Below, piece after piece: positions 22,455 through 33,719 of a stretch of 64,000 nt of DNA; the first letter of the stretch is position 1, and every line of letters starts with the position of its first letter. The notes below the pieces were generated by a model, which saw nothing but the letters and a program-made list of their open reading frames with translations, was not told the DNA's origin and ran no database searches. The stretch is from contig JABMLP010000004.1 of the NCBI GenBank assembly GCA_013176395.1, positions 310,001 to 374,000 on the forward strand, read 5' to 3'. Origin of the DNA: Venturia oleaginea (taxonomy: Eukaryota; Ascomycota; Dothideomycetes; Venturiales; Venturiaceae). Both the position numbers and the translations under genes were made by a program.

Positions 22455-23675
22455 CAGAGGAAACATACGATGTGTGCTGTCGGGATTTTGAAAAAAAGTA
22501 CAGACGATGCTGAAAACAGGTCTCCATTCTTCCCAGCTGTTTTTGAGTGGAGGGGCAAGGTTTCACTGGATGTAATGACGCGAAGGTAAGTATCATCACA
22601 TCCCCACCAACATCATCAACATTGAATTCATCTCATTTCTAGGGCTACGAGTACGCACGAATCTGGGAGAAAGATTGGCAATATCTTTACCTTTGAATCG
22701 AGAAATCATGTTGACATTAGCCGGGCGACGACATTGTTGTTTTATTAAGATTGGTCTGCTTTTCGATTGTTGATGATGCCACCGAATGACTTTTATAGGG
22801 CTGGTTCTTTGGAAATTCGGGATTATATACCATCAGCTTTATCCTTCTGAATTCCGAGACTGGCGCACTTAACCGAAGTTGGGACGAAGACCAGTCTCTG
22901 CATAATAAGCGCCGTTGTTAGCCTTTCAAAGACAGCCGCGGGTTCAAGATAGTTGGGGAATATAAGCCCACGAGGCGACGTTTCCATTTTCAACTAGAGA
23001 AAAGGGTTCCGGAGAGGAATGAAATGGGTGTCTGGTTGTACGATATTTTCGTATTCTCCACAAGCTGGTTGGTTTTACGTTTAGAGCGTTCAATCCTCTC
23101 ACCCTCGCTGTATTTTGAGATTGTTACTGAACCAACCGAAAGGTTTCTTATGGTACACTTCTTCATCAAATCAGTTAGTATCTTACCTCTTACTAATATG
23201 TCCTCACTATTGTTTTTCATCACCCGCGTAGACGACTACACGCCTTCAATTATACTCGCTGCCCAGTTCAAGACTACCTATATTGCCAGTAAAAGCAGGC
23301 CAGCAGCTTACAACAGGACACAATCTAGTAATTTACTATCTTTTTATTCAGTAGCAAGTAAATCATATGCCCATCAACGAGTTTCTATCTCACATTACTG
23401 GTCGAGAAATGTGATCTACGAGCAAGGATATAGGAGAGAGAGTTGATTTGTTCTTAGTAAGATATCATCCTTCATCTACCTCTCGTCCATGAACCGCTAA
23501 AGCAGTCCATCCTACAAGGAACCCCGTCCCAAACTCCATATGTTTGTCTACTCAGCGCCCAGTTACTGCATAAGCGTGCGGGGTGGCCGAAGAAATTCAC
23601 CGCTACCCTCTATGAAACTTCACATCTACCATAGCTAAGAATCGCTCCAGTCTTTCCACCACTATAATCAATCAA
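22455..23675. other. Intergenic; an uncertain 140-codon frame
   Basis: A + frame at 23024-23446 starts with ATG but has no recognisable domain, and its hydrophobic-polar pattern is irregular. I do not call it a gene. Confidence 0.4.
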
Positions 23676-24973
23676 TCAACTACCGAGGTCGGCATCGGTG
23701 CATTTGAAGCTGTGAGGATTGTATCCCAGCCCATCAGCAATAACGTCATCCGTAGGCTTGAGAAGAGGAGCCCACTTGTCGTTAAGTGCAAGGTCAGTAT
23801 TGCAAACGCGGTTGTTGTAGATCCAGCTGAAAAATAAGTCAGCAGCGGCAAATCTGGAAAAAGAGAGACGTCGTTGTCACTTACCATTGCGTGTTCTCAT
23901 TAATGTAGATGCTGGTAACCTTGAAATCATCGCTGATGGAAACGCAATTGTTACTCTTGAATGTCCAGATGCCGCAGTTACCCAGACCTCTATCTTTGTC
24001 GCAGAGCATGATATGTCCAGGATCGATCGATCGAGCTTCGACGGCTGTATCTACCGAGCGAACGCTGACTTTTTGAGCTGCCGCAGGTGGCCAGTAAGAG
24101 CACAGCCAACCACGCTGACGGAAGGGCAATGCCGTCCAGCCGGGCTGATCAGCGTACAAATCATCCACGCTCTGGAGAAGGGAGGCCGCATGATCGTTCT
24201 CATTGTGTATTTGGCAGTCAATGGTGCTGTAAAGCGCGCTGTTGAAGGCAGTCAGTAATAGCACAAGTGAGATATAGGTGAGACTTACCAGGCGACTCCG
24301 GGACGGAGTTCGACGCCGCGCACATTAAACCTGGGGTCGAAGTATCTGCAACCGCCCTTGTTTGTTTCAATTGAATAGTCATTGCACCTACCAGTGCCTT
24401 TAATGCCGTCATAAAGGTTGAGACCGCTGTTGGTATCACAAGGCATCGATGGAACTTCAGCGGTCGTATCAATCGAGCGAACGCTGGCTTGTCGAATAGG
24501 CGGGTGGTGAGAGCATTGCCAACCACGCGCGGTGAAGCTCAACCCCGTGAAGCCAGGCTGATTAACATACAGATTATCAACGCTCTGAAGCAGAGACACC
24601 GTATGATCAGACTTAATGTCGCAAGTATGTGAGCTGTAGATGGTGCTAGAAGGAAAGGGGAAATCAGTAACCGTCCAAGAGCAGATGCGTGTGAAACTGA
24701 CCAGGTAACTCCTTCACGGAGATGGACGGTGCGGGCAGTGAAATTAGGATCGAACCACATGCACGTACCGTCGTTACGAACTGTGTAGTCGTGGCAGGTA
24801 CCAATGGCTTTGGCACCGTCCCAGAGGTTGAGACCGCTATTCCCTTGACAACCGCCTTTGGTTGGGACGGCTGGACCTGAAACGGGCCCGACATTGTTAT
24901 CTGGCTGAGGCAAAGCCACGACGACGGAGGCTAGGAAAGACAGACCGGCTGTGGCGATGAGGGTGAAGTGCAT
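23676..24973 (-). CDS. Secreted cysteine-bearing protein made of duplicated exons
   Basis: Four exons, 377 aa: 24973-24702, 24645-24289, 24238-23885 and 23826-23676. The signal peptide is MHFTLIATAGLSFLASVVVA, cleaved before LPQPDNN. All three introns (56, 50 and 58 nt) interrupt a cysteine codon in phase 2 (TG|C). Exons 2 and 3 are 119 and 118 codons long and are homologous: both contain DHxxSLLQSVD(N/D)LYxxQPG(F/W)TxLxFxxRGWxCS and a later VRS(I/V)DT block. Exon 1 carries the second half of the unit (SGLNLWDG...C.DY...C..FDPNF...V.L..GV), also found in exon 2. Exon 4 holds a decayed first half. The protein thus grew by exon duplication. No family name is recognised; extracellular or cell-wall function is inferred only from the signal peptide. 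Confidence 0.85.
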
Positions 24974-25350
24974 TCTATCAATGACTGCTTGAATGGTGAG
25001 TAACTTTTTCCTGTTCGAGATGAGGAGATGTACTTACCCTTTATGAAGAACGTGGTAAAAGGTAGATGTTGGGAGAAAGAAAGGAAGTCTTGCGCGAGAC
25101 GAGAAGAGGTTCTTTTAAAGCCTTCGAATCGAGCTAACGGTAGTGTATAAAACAGGTCCCAAATATATAGAATCATAAGATCAACAACACTGACCCGGAA
25201 GGGATAAAATCGATGAATCTGAGTTCTGGGTAACATCAGGAGCTAAATGTAGTGAAGTCTGTTGCTACTCTTTCTCCAAGTTCATCGATTGTGAAATTCT
25301 AACCTTTGGCATAGGAAGGATCCAGTAGTAAAGCATGAAGGGACGTCCCA

Positions 25351-27052
25351 TCAAGCCATCTCCTTCTCTCCCTCCAATCCTCTCCTGCCAATCTCTCTCA
25401 GCCTCGCTAATCTCTTCAAGAGAGGCACCGCAAAATCGCTAATAGCCTGATGTTTCTCCCTAGGCACCTGCTTCAAAACATCATACCCACCTTCCTCCCC
25501 AGGAAACGCCGGAACCGAACTCCCAATCGGCACAAGCAAAAACTGATACCCAACAGGCGTCAAACTCATCTTCGGCAACGGCTTCAAAGTCCTCAAATAC
25601 CCCATCCCCGTCAACCCCTCAAGAACCTCTGGCCCCAAAACCTCCCCATCAAACCCACAATCCACCGGCGTCTTAAAAAACCTCAAAATACCCATCGCCG
25701 TCCCCGTAAGACTAGGTCCTACAACAAACCCACCACCACCCTCCTTGATGCTCTTCAAAATACAAGCCTGAACAGCCAAAGCACCAAGATACCCAGTCGT
25801 GTAATCATTAATCACCATCCCAGGCGGCCACGCAGGAGTCTCAACACCACCACCACAATAAGCCATCAACCCACTACTAGCACTCCCCTGCATATCGAAA
25901 CCCGGTTTCCCCCTCCACTCCCCCTCAACCCCATAACACCGAACATGACAAACAATCAACCCCGGATTAACCCCACGCATCTCTTCATCCCCAAACCCAA
26001 ATTTACTCAACCCACCTTCTCGATATGAATCAACCCACACATGCGCCTCTTTAATCAACTCCCACATCCGCGCCTTGTCGGCTTCCTTGTGGAAATTGAG
26101 ACGGGTGCTGGCGGCACCGAGGTTAGCGTAGGTGTAGACGAAGTTGTGTTCAAAGCCGTGTGTGAACATGATTTGGAGTACCGAGGCGCCGTGTTCGGCG
26201 AGGGTGCGGCCGATTGTGGGACCGGCGATGGCGTGGGTGGCGCAGAGGACTTTGAGGCCTTCGAGGGGACGTTTGGGGGTTGGGGAGAGGAGGAGTCGGG
26301 GTGCGGAGGTTGGGATGTTCTTCACGTTTACGATGGGGAGGGAGGACATGATGGAGCCGTGGGGGTGGTTGGCCCATTCTGAGGGAGACTGGATGATAGC
26401 CATTGGGAGACCAGCGATTTCGGCGGAGGCTTCGAGATCTACGCAGAGAAAGGTTTGTATCAGATTTGGTTGAAAATATGAGGTTGGATGGATTTACCTT
26501 TTGCATTCCATTTCTTAACGGCATCTCTAACATCCTGTTCAAGAACAGAACAACCCAAGAACGAACTCCACTGATACACAAGATCAACATAAACAGCAGA
26601 AAGAATGACATGTCTCCCATCCTTCGTCTCATAAATATTCCTCAAAAAAGGATTCCCAGCAACAAGGTCAACAGTAATTTCCTAACTCCAGAATCAACAT
26701 CAATACCACGCAACGCAAAGCCATCACTCCATCAAGATTTAACAAAAGAACATACCTGCCCATTCAAACTCGGCGTCATCCCAACATCAGGATCAATATA
26801 ATTATGTCCCCTCCTAACATCAACCTCAATCTCTTGCGATCGTCCACCTCTCGCCTCAAAGATCCAACTAGCAACAAGAGCATTCGCAGCAGCCGGTACA
26901 GACCCAACCAACGACAAATTAATCTTTTGACTATTCGTCTTTTCCACATTCGGTATTGTCCCTACGAAGTTAACATGTGATCGATATAACTGATCTTGCT
27001 CGAGTCCGAGATCGGCTAGAATGGCCGCTAGGGCCTGATCGGCGGGGGACAT
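25351..27052 (-). CDS. CoA-transferase family III (CaiB/BaiF) protein
   Basis: Three exons, 27052-26756, 26681-26498 and 26438-25351, encode 522 aa; the introns are 74 and 59 nt. The C-terminal half is the recognisable fold: RPLEGLKVLCATHAIAGP, TLAEHGASVLQI, NLGAASTRLNFHKEADKARM, WVDSYREGGLSKFGFG and the GKPGFDMQGSASSGLMAYCGG segment, whose Asp matches the catalytic Asp that forms the acyl anhydride in this family. The N-terminal half is the half-domain found in fungal members. Enzymes of this fold move CoA between carboxylic acids or racemise methyl-acyl-CoA; the substrate cannot be told here. It has no peroxisomal tag (ends GEKEMA). Confidence 0.85.
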
Positions 27053-28118
27053 GGTGGCTGTGTTGAGCGGTTGAGTTGGGTGAGGAGGAGGGGGAAGGGA
27101 GGAGGTGGGTGAGGGTTGGCAGGAGGGTTTGGAAATATATGTGGAACCGCTTATAACAGAGGTTAGCTCGAGACTGAGAAATTGTAGGGGATACTCGCTA
27201 ATATAGGGAAGGGATCAACGAAGATTAATAGACCACGTATATAGGTCTTCCGTCGACTCCGTCATCGGCTTGACCCAGAAATGAACGCACCTAACTCATT
27301 CCTTTCTTCGATTCGGTGCACCCGGATATCTTGGTAGCTTATATGTTGCATTTTTGAGCGAGTGTGGTGGTCTTTCATCAGTGACCAGATTGAAAAATCC
27401 GAGTAGACCGACGCCGTTCATCCCAATTGGGCCGAGAAAGACCAATTCCATACAGTCGCCTTTGAGCAGCGTTGCTGAATCTCGGCATAGACATTGCGCG
27501 AGAAGCAAGGAACCCGAACCAAGGGTAGATTCAAATTAGCATATCATGCTTCTTCCTTTGTCATGCCATCGGTCGTTGCTCGTCATCAGGGCTTGATCCC
27601 GTACCTGCGGATATAGATGCGGATGTAGGTTCTGAATACTCAACTACACGCCTCAGCCTTGTGATGTCCGCACTTTCGATGTAGATCCAAGCTCTTTGCA
27701 TGCACTGTAGGTAGACCATTGGCGAATGGTCAATCCTCCGAACCAATTTCATATGTTCGTAGCACGTTGATCGATTCTGCACCCTGTTTAGTGAGAGATA
27801 ACTGCAAATTCCCGAGAAATCGCCTTGAAGCAATACTTGGGTGATATTGTGTCATGTCATGGGGTCCTTGGCCATATGCAGCTGCGAGCGTTTTCGAGGA
27901 AAGAAGTCGTGATGATACCGAGTTGAGAGTCCTTGACGAAGATGGTATAAGGTCGCGGTCCTATCTTCGATAATGCGATCTCCAGATTTGCATCGTGGTG
28001 CCCCATTTGCACAGGTAGCATTGTGGTGCTCTGATCACGTGAGGAACGATGGTCGTTGGTCATGAATTATTGAAGGTTGGACAATGAACACTAGAGTTCC
28101 ATGGTACTAAAAGTGTCC
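27053..28118. other. Intergenic; weak frames on the minus strand
   Basis: Minus-strand frames at 28063-27857 and 27833-27561 could be joined across about 24 bp, and a third lies at 27508-27296. They contain no recognisable domain, and several begin without ATG. A small unannotated gene or a decayed one is possible; I do not call it. Confidence 0.35.
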
Positions 28119-30303
28119 TCATTGCGTGTCTCCGAACAATCCCACGAATGGTGTTGGTAACCAAGTCTCGTAGTCCATGCAGGTCAAGGGATCATTATGC
28201 ATTGTTCCAGCCGCCCTTTCCAGCAAGTCTTCGTACTGAGGGAAAGCTCCGATAGTAGCAGGTTGTGCGAAATCTTGCTGCTGATGCACCAAGAGTCGTT
28301 TCTGCGCCCTGACATGAATTTCTGCGTATGAGGAGGAGATCGATGCAATGGCCGTGATAAAGTCGAATGTAGCTCCAGGGAGAAGTCTTGATAGCGCAGG
28401 ACCAATTTCCAAGCCACTCAACCCAATCAGATCTCGCAATGAATCCATCGCCTCTGAGAGTTCGTGCTGCCATCGAACTCTCTGACAATGGAGTAGTAGC
28501 AAAGACATAGCAAGAAATCGGGACGCCTCTTCGCCGCTAGCCTCTCCGCGCCAGTACGCATAAATGATCACGAATGCCGATGTTGTGATCCTTTTGACTT
28601 GCCGCCAGGTTGGAGGCATCGCGTTGTCGATCAGGAGACTTTGCGGAGGTGAACGAGATAGTGTTGGTTCAATATCTTCTATGGAGTTTTGAACAACCGG
28701 CTGGTAGATATTGAGGTAAATCGAAAGGAGCATTTGAGCGGCCCGAACGCAGATGCTCAGCGAAGAAATCCAATGTGTGCCAGAGTTAATGGATGGCACC
28801 CGGAGGATCATTCTACACCTGGGTAATTTATAAGCAAAGTATAGTCTGCTATGGATAGGCAATTTGGCATACCAGTACATGTGTATCTTAACAAGTACAT
28901 CGTACTCAGTATCCTCTCGTTCAGGAGCATCCTTCAATGGCTTTCCAATCGCCTCGCACACCCTGCCAATGATGGACTCCAGGTTGAGCACAGACTGATC
29001 GCTATAGCGCTGCCCGTATATGTGTTCAAAGACATGGCCATTCAATTTGATGAGTTCAATAAAAGTTTGCATATTCGGGTAAGCACGAGACAAGCCATCA
29101 AATAAATCTGGACGATAGTCATCGGCTCGAATTGTGGGAGGAGTGCCGTGACTTTGCGAGGAATATCTATGAAGCTATAAGTCAACGCTTCAACGGTGCC
29201 ATTACTAACTTACTGGTCGGTAAAGTATAGCAAAAGGTAAAGTTCCACATGCTGAAGGTCCGAAGACACTGGGTCGTACCTGTTAATTCCAAGCTCATGG
29301 GCGGCGTGGATAGCTTTGACATTGAGGTTTTTCGCTTGATTAGCAGACCCCTCTCGCAACGTGAACAGATGCTGAACAAAGAGTGTGGCCACAGCATCGA
29401 AAGTTGGAGGCCCAGTGTGATTATTGATGAGATCCGTGGAGTCAACGAAAAGTCTTCTGGCATGCTGTACATTTTCCAAGCGATAGCTTCCAAGAGCCAG
29501 ACTTGCCAAAAGTAAGGCCAACGAGTCAAGGCGCAAGCCAGAATCTCTTAAAGCCACAGCACTGACCTCGATTGATGTTTGGTTGTAATAGTGGGCGAAC
29601 AAAAGTTCCACCAACTCTTGCAGGTGCTCAATGTTCACAGCGCGTGGATGGAGACCCCATCTGGAATACAATGTCGCGATCAGATGGTGCATCTGGTGCT
29701 TGTCCAAGTAAATCGCTGTAAGATCCCCGTAGCGGGTTAGAAATCGATCCTCTTCCAAAATCGTCGTGGAAAGAAATTGTTTCGGCTCCGTCAGATCACA
29801 TCTTAGTTCATAGCCTGTAAATTTCTTAGCGCGATGGAGATCTACTATGCTTGGATGTATTTACCGTAGTTGGAAAGAGCGTAGTCAGCAATCACGATCC
29901 GAGCCACTTTAAAGGTATCTGCTTTTACAAGTTTAGGTGTGCCTGGTCCGTTTCTCAATTGAGCTTTTTCGTTCGATTCAACGGATAAGTCTGGGATCGA
30001 TGGCACACCAGTGCTTGGGGGTGACAACGGCTTTTTGGGACTTGCTGACGTGCCCGTTTGTGAGGCCGCACTGGAGGACTGGTTTCTCTTTCGATGGGGT
30101 CTAAGGCTTGATTAACGTTCATCCGAGGGCGTGTCTCGGAACTAACGGTACACGGATTTAAGCGTGGAATATACATACCTCGCCTTTTCTCGCACCTCGC
30201 ATGCTACACCCGTTGACAAGCAGTTGACACACGGATATGGAGGCTTGCAACGTCTTTTCGATTTTCGACATTGCTCACACGCTCTCGCTACTCTGCTGGC
30301 CAT
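28119..30303 (-). CDS. Zn2Cys6 transcription factor with fungal-specific middle homology region
   Basis: Four exons, 30303-30179, 30100-29865, 29814-29214 and 29166-28119, encode 669 aa; the introns are 78, 50 and 47 nt. ATG at 30303 is the only in-frame ATG ahead of the zinc cluster. The cluster is ACEQCRKSKRRCKPPYPCVN followed by CLSTGVAC, the CX2CX6CX5CX2CX6C pattern that binds two zinc ions, next to a basic linker (RPHRKRNQ). Residues about 130-450 form the fungal_trans domain; YSSQSHGTPPTIRADD and GLSRAYPNMQ across the last splice junction match it. It probably regulates nearby or dispersed metabolic genes. The target is unknown; its neighbours are an EamA transporter and a CoA-transferase, but no cluster is evident. 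Confidence 0.9.
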
Positions 30304-30814
30304 AATCCGATCATGAATACGCACTCTTAGACGCTGAAGGCCACTGTGCTAGGTACCGCAGCGTGAGCCTTAAGCAGGCAGCTCGCGGTTTCCGGGGAGC
30401 CAGTCGTGTATACAGTATAGATACGAGGTGACCCGAAGCCAGCAGGACAGTGCGCAGAGCAGTAATTTACCTCAAAGATCGGATCGGATAGTGTGTCGGA
30501 AGGCAATGTATAGTGCGAGACGCAGCGGATGTGAGATAGATTGGAATAATATTTGCGTCATTTCCGCAGCCGCCAATCAGCTATCACGTGAGTGACTTAT
30601 GCCAAAAGTCAACTTACAAACGCCGTCTCTACTTTCTATTAGACCTAGAAGCAGTCTAAAAGCAATTTACCGTCGTCTACCCATCCATGCAAACGCCCAA
30701 GCGCGCCGAAAATACTGTGGGACCAACAAACGCCCATGAATCGCTCGTATGGAATCGTTGGTCAATTCTGAATCGTTAGACGTCACTCATACCCTAATGG
30801 ATCAAAATCGTCTT
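30304..30814. other. Intergenic between two minus-strand genes
   Basis: Promoter side of the Zn2Cys6 gene and 3' side of the EamA gene. TCACGTGA-like sequence lies at 30584-30592. No gene seen. Confidence 0.5.
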
Positions 30815-32840
30815 TTAATGTCTTCTTTCGTCGCCGTCATTTTCTTGACAGTCGCTGTCGTCTCGTTCGTCCATCTCAAATTCATTGACTAGTCCCAGCT
30901 CTTCCTCCCCTGTGCTTGTGACAGTCAAGTCACGACCCACAGTGTCAGCCACTTTGGCCGTTTCCTTATGTACTGCGACATAGATGGCGGATCCCAATAT
31001 GAGACTAGATCCGATGATAGAAAGGGGTGCTGGTGTAGTTCCGAAGATTACCTTGTCAAATCCCAGGGCAAATAACATTTGTGTGTAGACCATATTGGTG
31101 GCGCGGCTTGATTTTTCAGCTTGTAGACCAGCAGCAAGCAGGAATTGCTGTCAAACATTAGTATGAAATTACGGAAAGGCTGCCCTCACACGTGGACCAT
31201 TGGCTTAAGTCCCCCTGCAACAATTTACCATCTCGAACCCAATCTGATGTCGCAAAAATTTAGGCAACTCGATTTCAGAATTTGCCAGAAGTTTGTTGAA
31301 ATCGATCTTGAGTCGGAAGTTACTGTCCAGCCATGTATACTCCTGGTCACGGAAGTAGCATATAGAACGTGACTTGCATACTTCACTTCGCAGCTCAAGA
31401 CTTACAAATATGAACCCGGATATACCCAGGAAAAAGAGAAGGGACCACTCGAAGAGATTGCCAGGTAGCAAGAGCCCAACGTCCTTGAGCACAAACATCA
31501 TCACCGTGGATACGATGGTACACCAGATGGCAAAGTAATTTACCGAGATGAGGGGGTGGGCTCTTTTCCCAATCCATCGAATGGTTGTGTACGCCCCAGC
31601 AGCACCGAAGACACCCAGCATGGCGATGCTGACTGCTAAAAGCCTTTTCTCCGGACTGACGTGATCCATGTTGAAACGATCAGGGACAGCTGTGTTTGTT
31701 GTGTTGGCCGGCACTACTGGTAGACCATCAGCTTGACCTGTGGCAGGTGGTAGGGCACCGTGTCTTGAAAACAAGGATGTTGGTCTTGCGATCAGCACGA
31801 CGCCAAACAAGGCCACTAATGATGCCATCTGCTCCATCCTTGTGAACGGTTCTTTTAAAATGTACGAGCAAGCCCAGCAGGCGATTCCGGGAGCGAGGAA
31901 GGTGATGACCGTAGCATCTGCCAATGGGAGATATTGGAGGGAGACTATACAACTATGGTTAGCAAAGGGGAATACAGTAAATGTTCAGTGTACTCACAGT
32001 ACATGCCGAAGACTCCAAAGAAGCCTGACAACCCACGTGCTACGAGCAGTCCACGCACGCCCGGTGCGCCCAGGGGGAAATGCTGTATGCCCTTCCACCA
32101 CATGTAGAGAGAGGCTAGTATCACAGTGATCCCCATTCTTGCAAAAAGAATCTGAAAGGGATGAAAACCTTTGCCATGATTGCCTTCGAGTTCCAGCAGT
32201 CTATTCATGTTAGTCATTGTCAACACCATCTAGAGAGCACCACAGTGACTTCGTCAATTCTGCTCCTGCGACACATCTAGCTCATAGAAAGTGTCCTTGA
32301 CCTTCCACATTTGAGTGCTCAGTAAATTCCTGGTCTTTGAATGAATCCAATTGCCAGGAATTCACTGCCATCGTTGCAACAGTGAGCACCGTCTATCGGT
32401 GATGGCGGGACGTGGGAGAAACAAAATTGGCGAATCCGCTTTGACACACGGCGCGCAACATACCTCGTGGTTACATTCATCAGCGTGCCGAAGACTTGAG
32501 CGAGGAGGACATATCCCAGTCCCTTATTCCTTGCCAAAATTGCCTTTGCCTTCGCCTTCACGCCCACAGCTGGCGTCGCAGGACTGGGGAAACCCCTAGA
32601 TCCGGATCCTCGACGAGGTATCTGCAACGAGTATCGGTCATCCATGAACATCTCCGAGAAGCCATCTGGGCTCGAAGCCCGTAAAATGCCTCTCGCATAG
32701 TCTCTGGGAACATGGAGACTTCGTGACTCTCGGTCGGTAGAGTACAGCGGCTTCAACTCTTCCTCTTTCATCCCGTTCTCGGCTTCAGTGGCGTAAGGAC
32801 TCGTTTTGCCATCTTCCAGCTTGTTGGTTGTACTGGTCAT
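30815..32840 (-). CDS. EamA/DMT-family integral membrane transporter
   Basis: Four exons, 32840-32464, 32200-31998, 31944-31406 and 31147-30815, encode 483 aa. Introns 1 and 3 are long for this window (263 and 258 nt); intron 2 is 53 nt. The N-terminal 100 residues are soluble and Ser-rich. About ten hydrophobic spans follow in two EamA repeats: LLAQVFGTLMNVTTRLLELEG, FQILFARMGITVILASLYMW, GFFGVFGMYFSLQYLPLADA, TVITFLAPGIACWACSYIL, then AVSIAMLGVFGAAGAYTTI and SLLFFLGISGFIF. Two longer strings above are cited only as landmarks. The acidic C-tail (DERDDSDCQENDGDE) is cytosolic. It resembles the SLC35G/DUF6 group; substrate unknown. Confidence 0.88.
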
Positions 32841-33719
32841 GGCGCATAGTTCTCTGTTCGCAGAGAAGAGTGTAGATGCATAGTGAGAACCTGGGGTATG
32901 CTATCTCTGCGTACCCACCGGCACAATGCAGCTGAGCCTATCTCGCAATCGCTGGTGCCGCATTTTTTTCCATGCCGTCGGTTCGGTCAGCAAGTTAGGC
33001 GAATCAAGCGTGGCAGATGCGCTGAAGTTTTGGTAGGACCCGCTATTCTATTCTATGTTGCCTCCGAGCTCGGCAGATGCCTAGTCCCCAGTGCCCAGCC
33101 ATCATCACCTCCGTGGATTCTCTGCACCCCAACACCGTCCATTGACATATTCCATCTCCGTCAGTGGAAGTCCTCCGTATTGAACAGACACACATCTTCA
33201 TCGATTATACGAGTCTTTTGAAGACAAGACGAGCCCTCTTGTCATGGTCTTCTCTTCAATGCTCTAAGCACTTTTAGATTGATATCTCAAGCTCGATGCC
33301 GCCACATTTTTGGCAATTGAGCATTCTCAATAATTGCCGGCATTCCATCGATATCGATTCGAGCTTTATAATGACCGCACACGTGTTACACGAGGTATAT
33401 CCGACAAAATAAATGCAAACATTGCGTCGTGGGGAGGCCGCGACATTCTTATTGCATATAATCGTATATTGTTATCACTCTATGGCCAAAAGAAACTTGT
33501 TGATGTGAGTGGGATTCGAACCCTATATCAATCAGCTGCTAACTTCTTTGCCTCATACTGGAGGAGTGTTGCGCACCACGCGGATTGCTCCAATGGTGCT
33601 TAAAACCATCGCGGCCATTACACCAATTTGGCTGTCTCTTCCTCGCTGTTCTGTTGATGTTACGGATACTGTCACGTGGAACGTTTAGTGACATGTATGG
33701 CGCCTTTCCTTTATGATTA
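32841..33719. other. Intergenic; possible decayed tRNA/SINE fragment
   Basis: No protein gene seen. On the minus strand near 33505-33580 there is a B-box-like GGGTTCGAATCCC and a GTG...CAC D-arm-like hairpin, but no acceptor stem pairs. I treat it as at most a decayed tRNA-derived fragment. Confidence 0.35.

Noticed and set aside
26041..26473. + strand frames opposite the CoA-transferase gene
   Set aside because: Antisense shadows of a well-supported spliced gene.
28119..32840. A biosynthetic gene cluster (regulator, transporter, CoA-transferase)
   Set aside because: No core synthase or set of tailoring enzymes is present; the neighbours are better explained as unrelated genes.
33500..33600. 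Possible minus-strand tRNA (GGGTTCGAATCCC B-box)
   Set aside because: The T-stem has only three good pairs and there is no matching acceptor stem; at most a decayed fragment.
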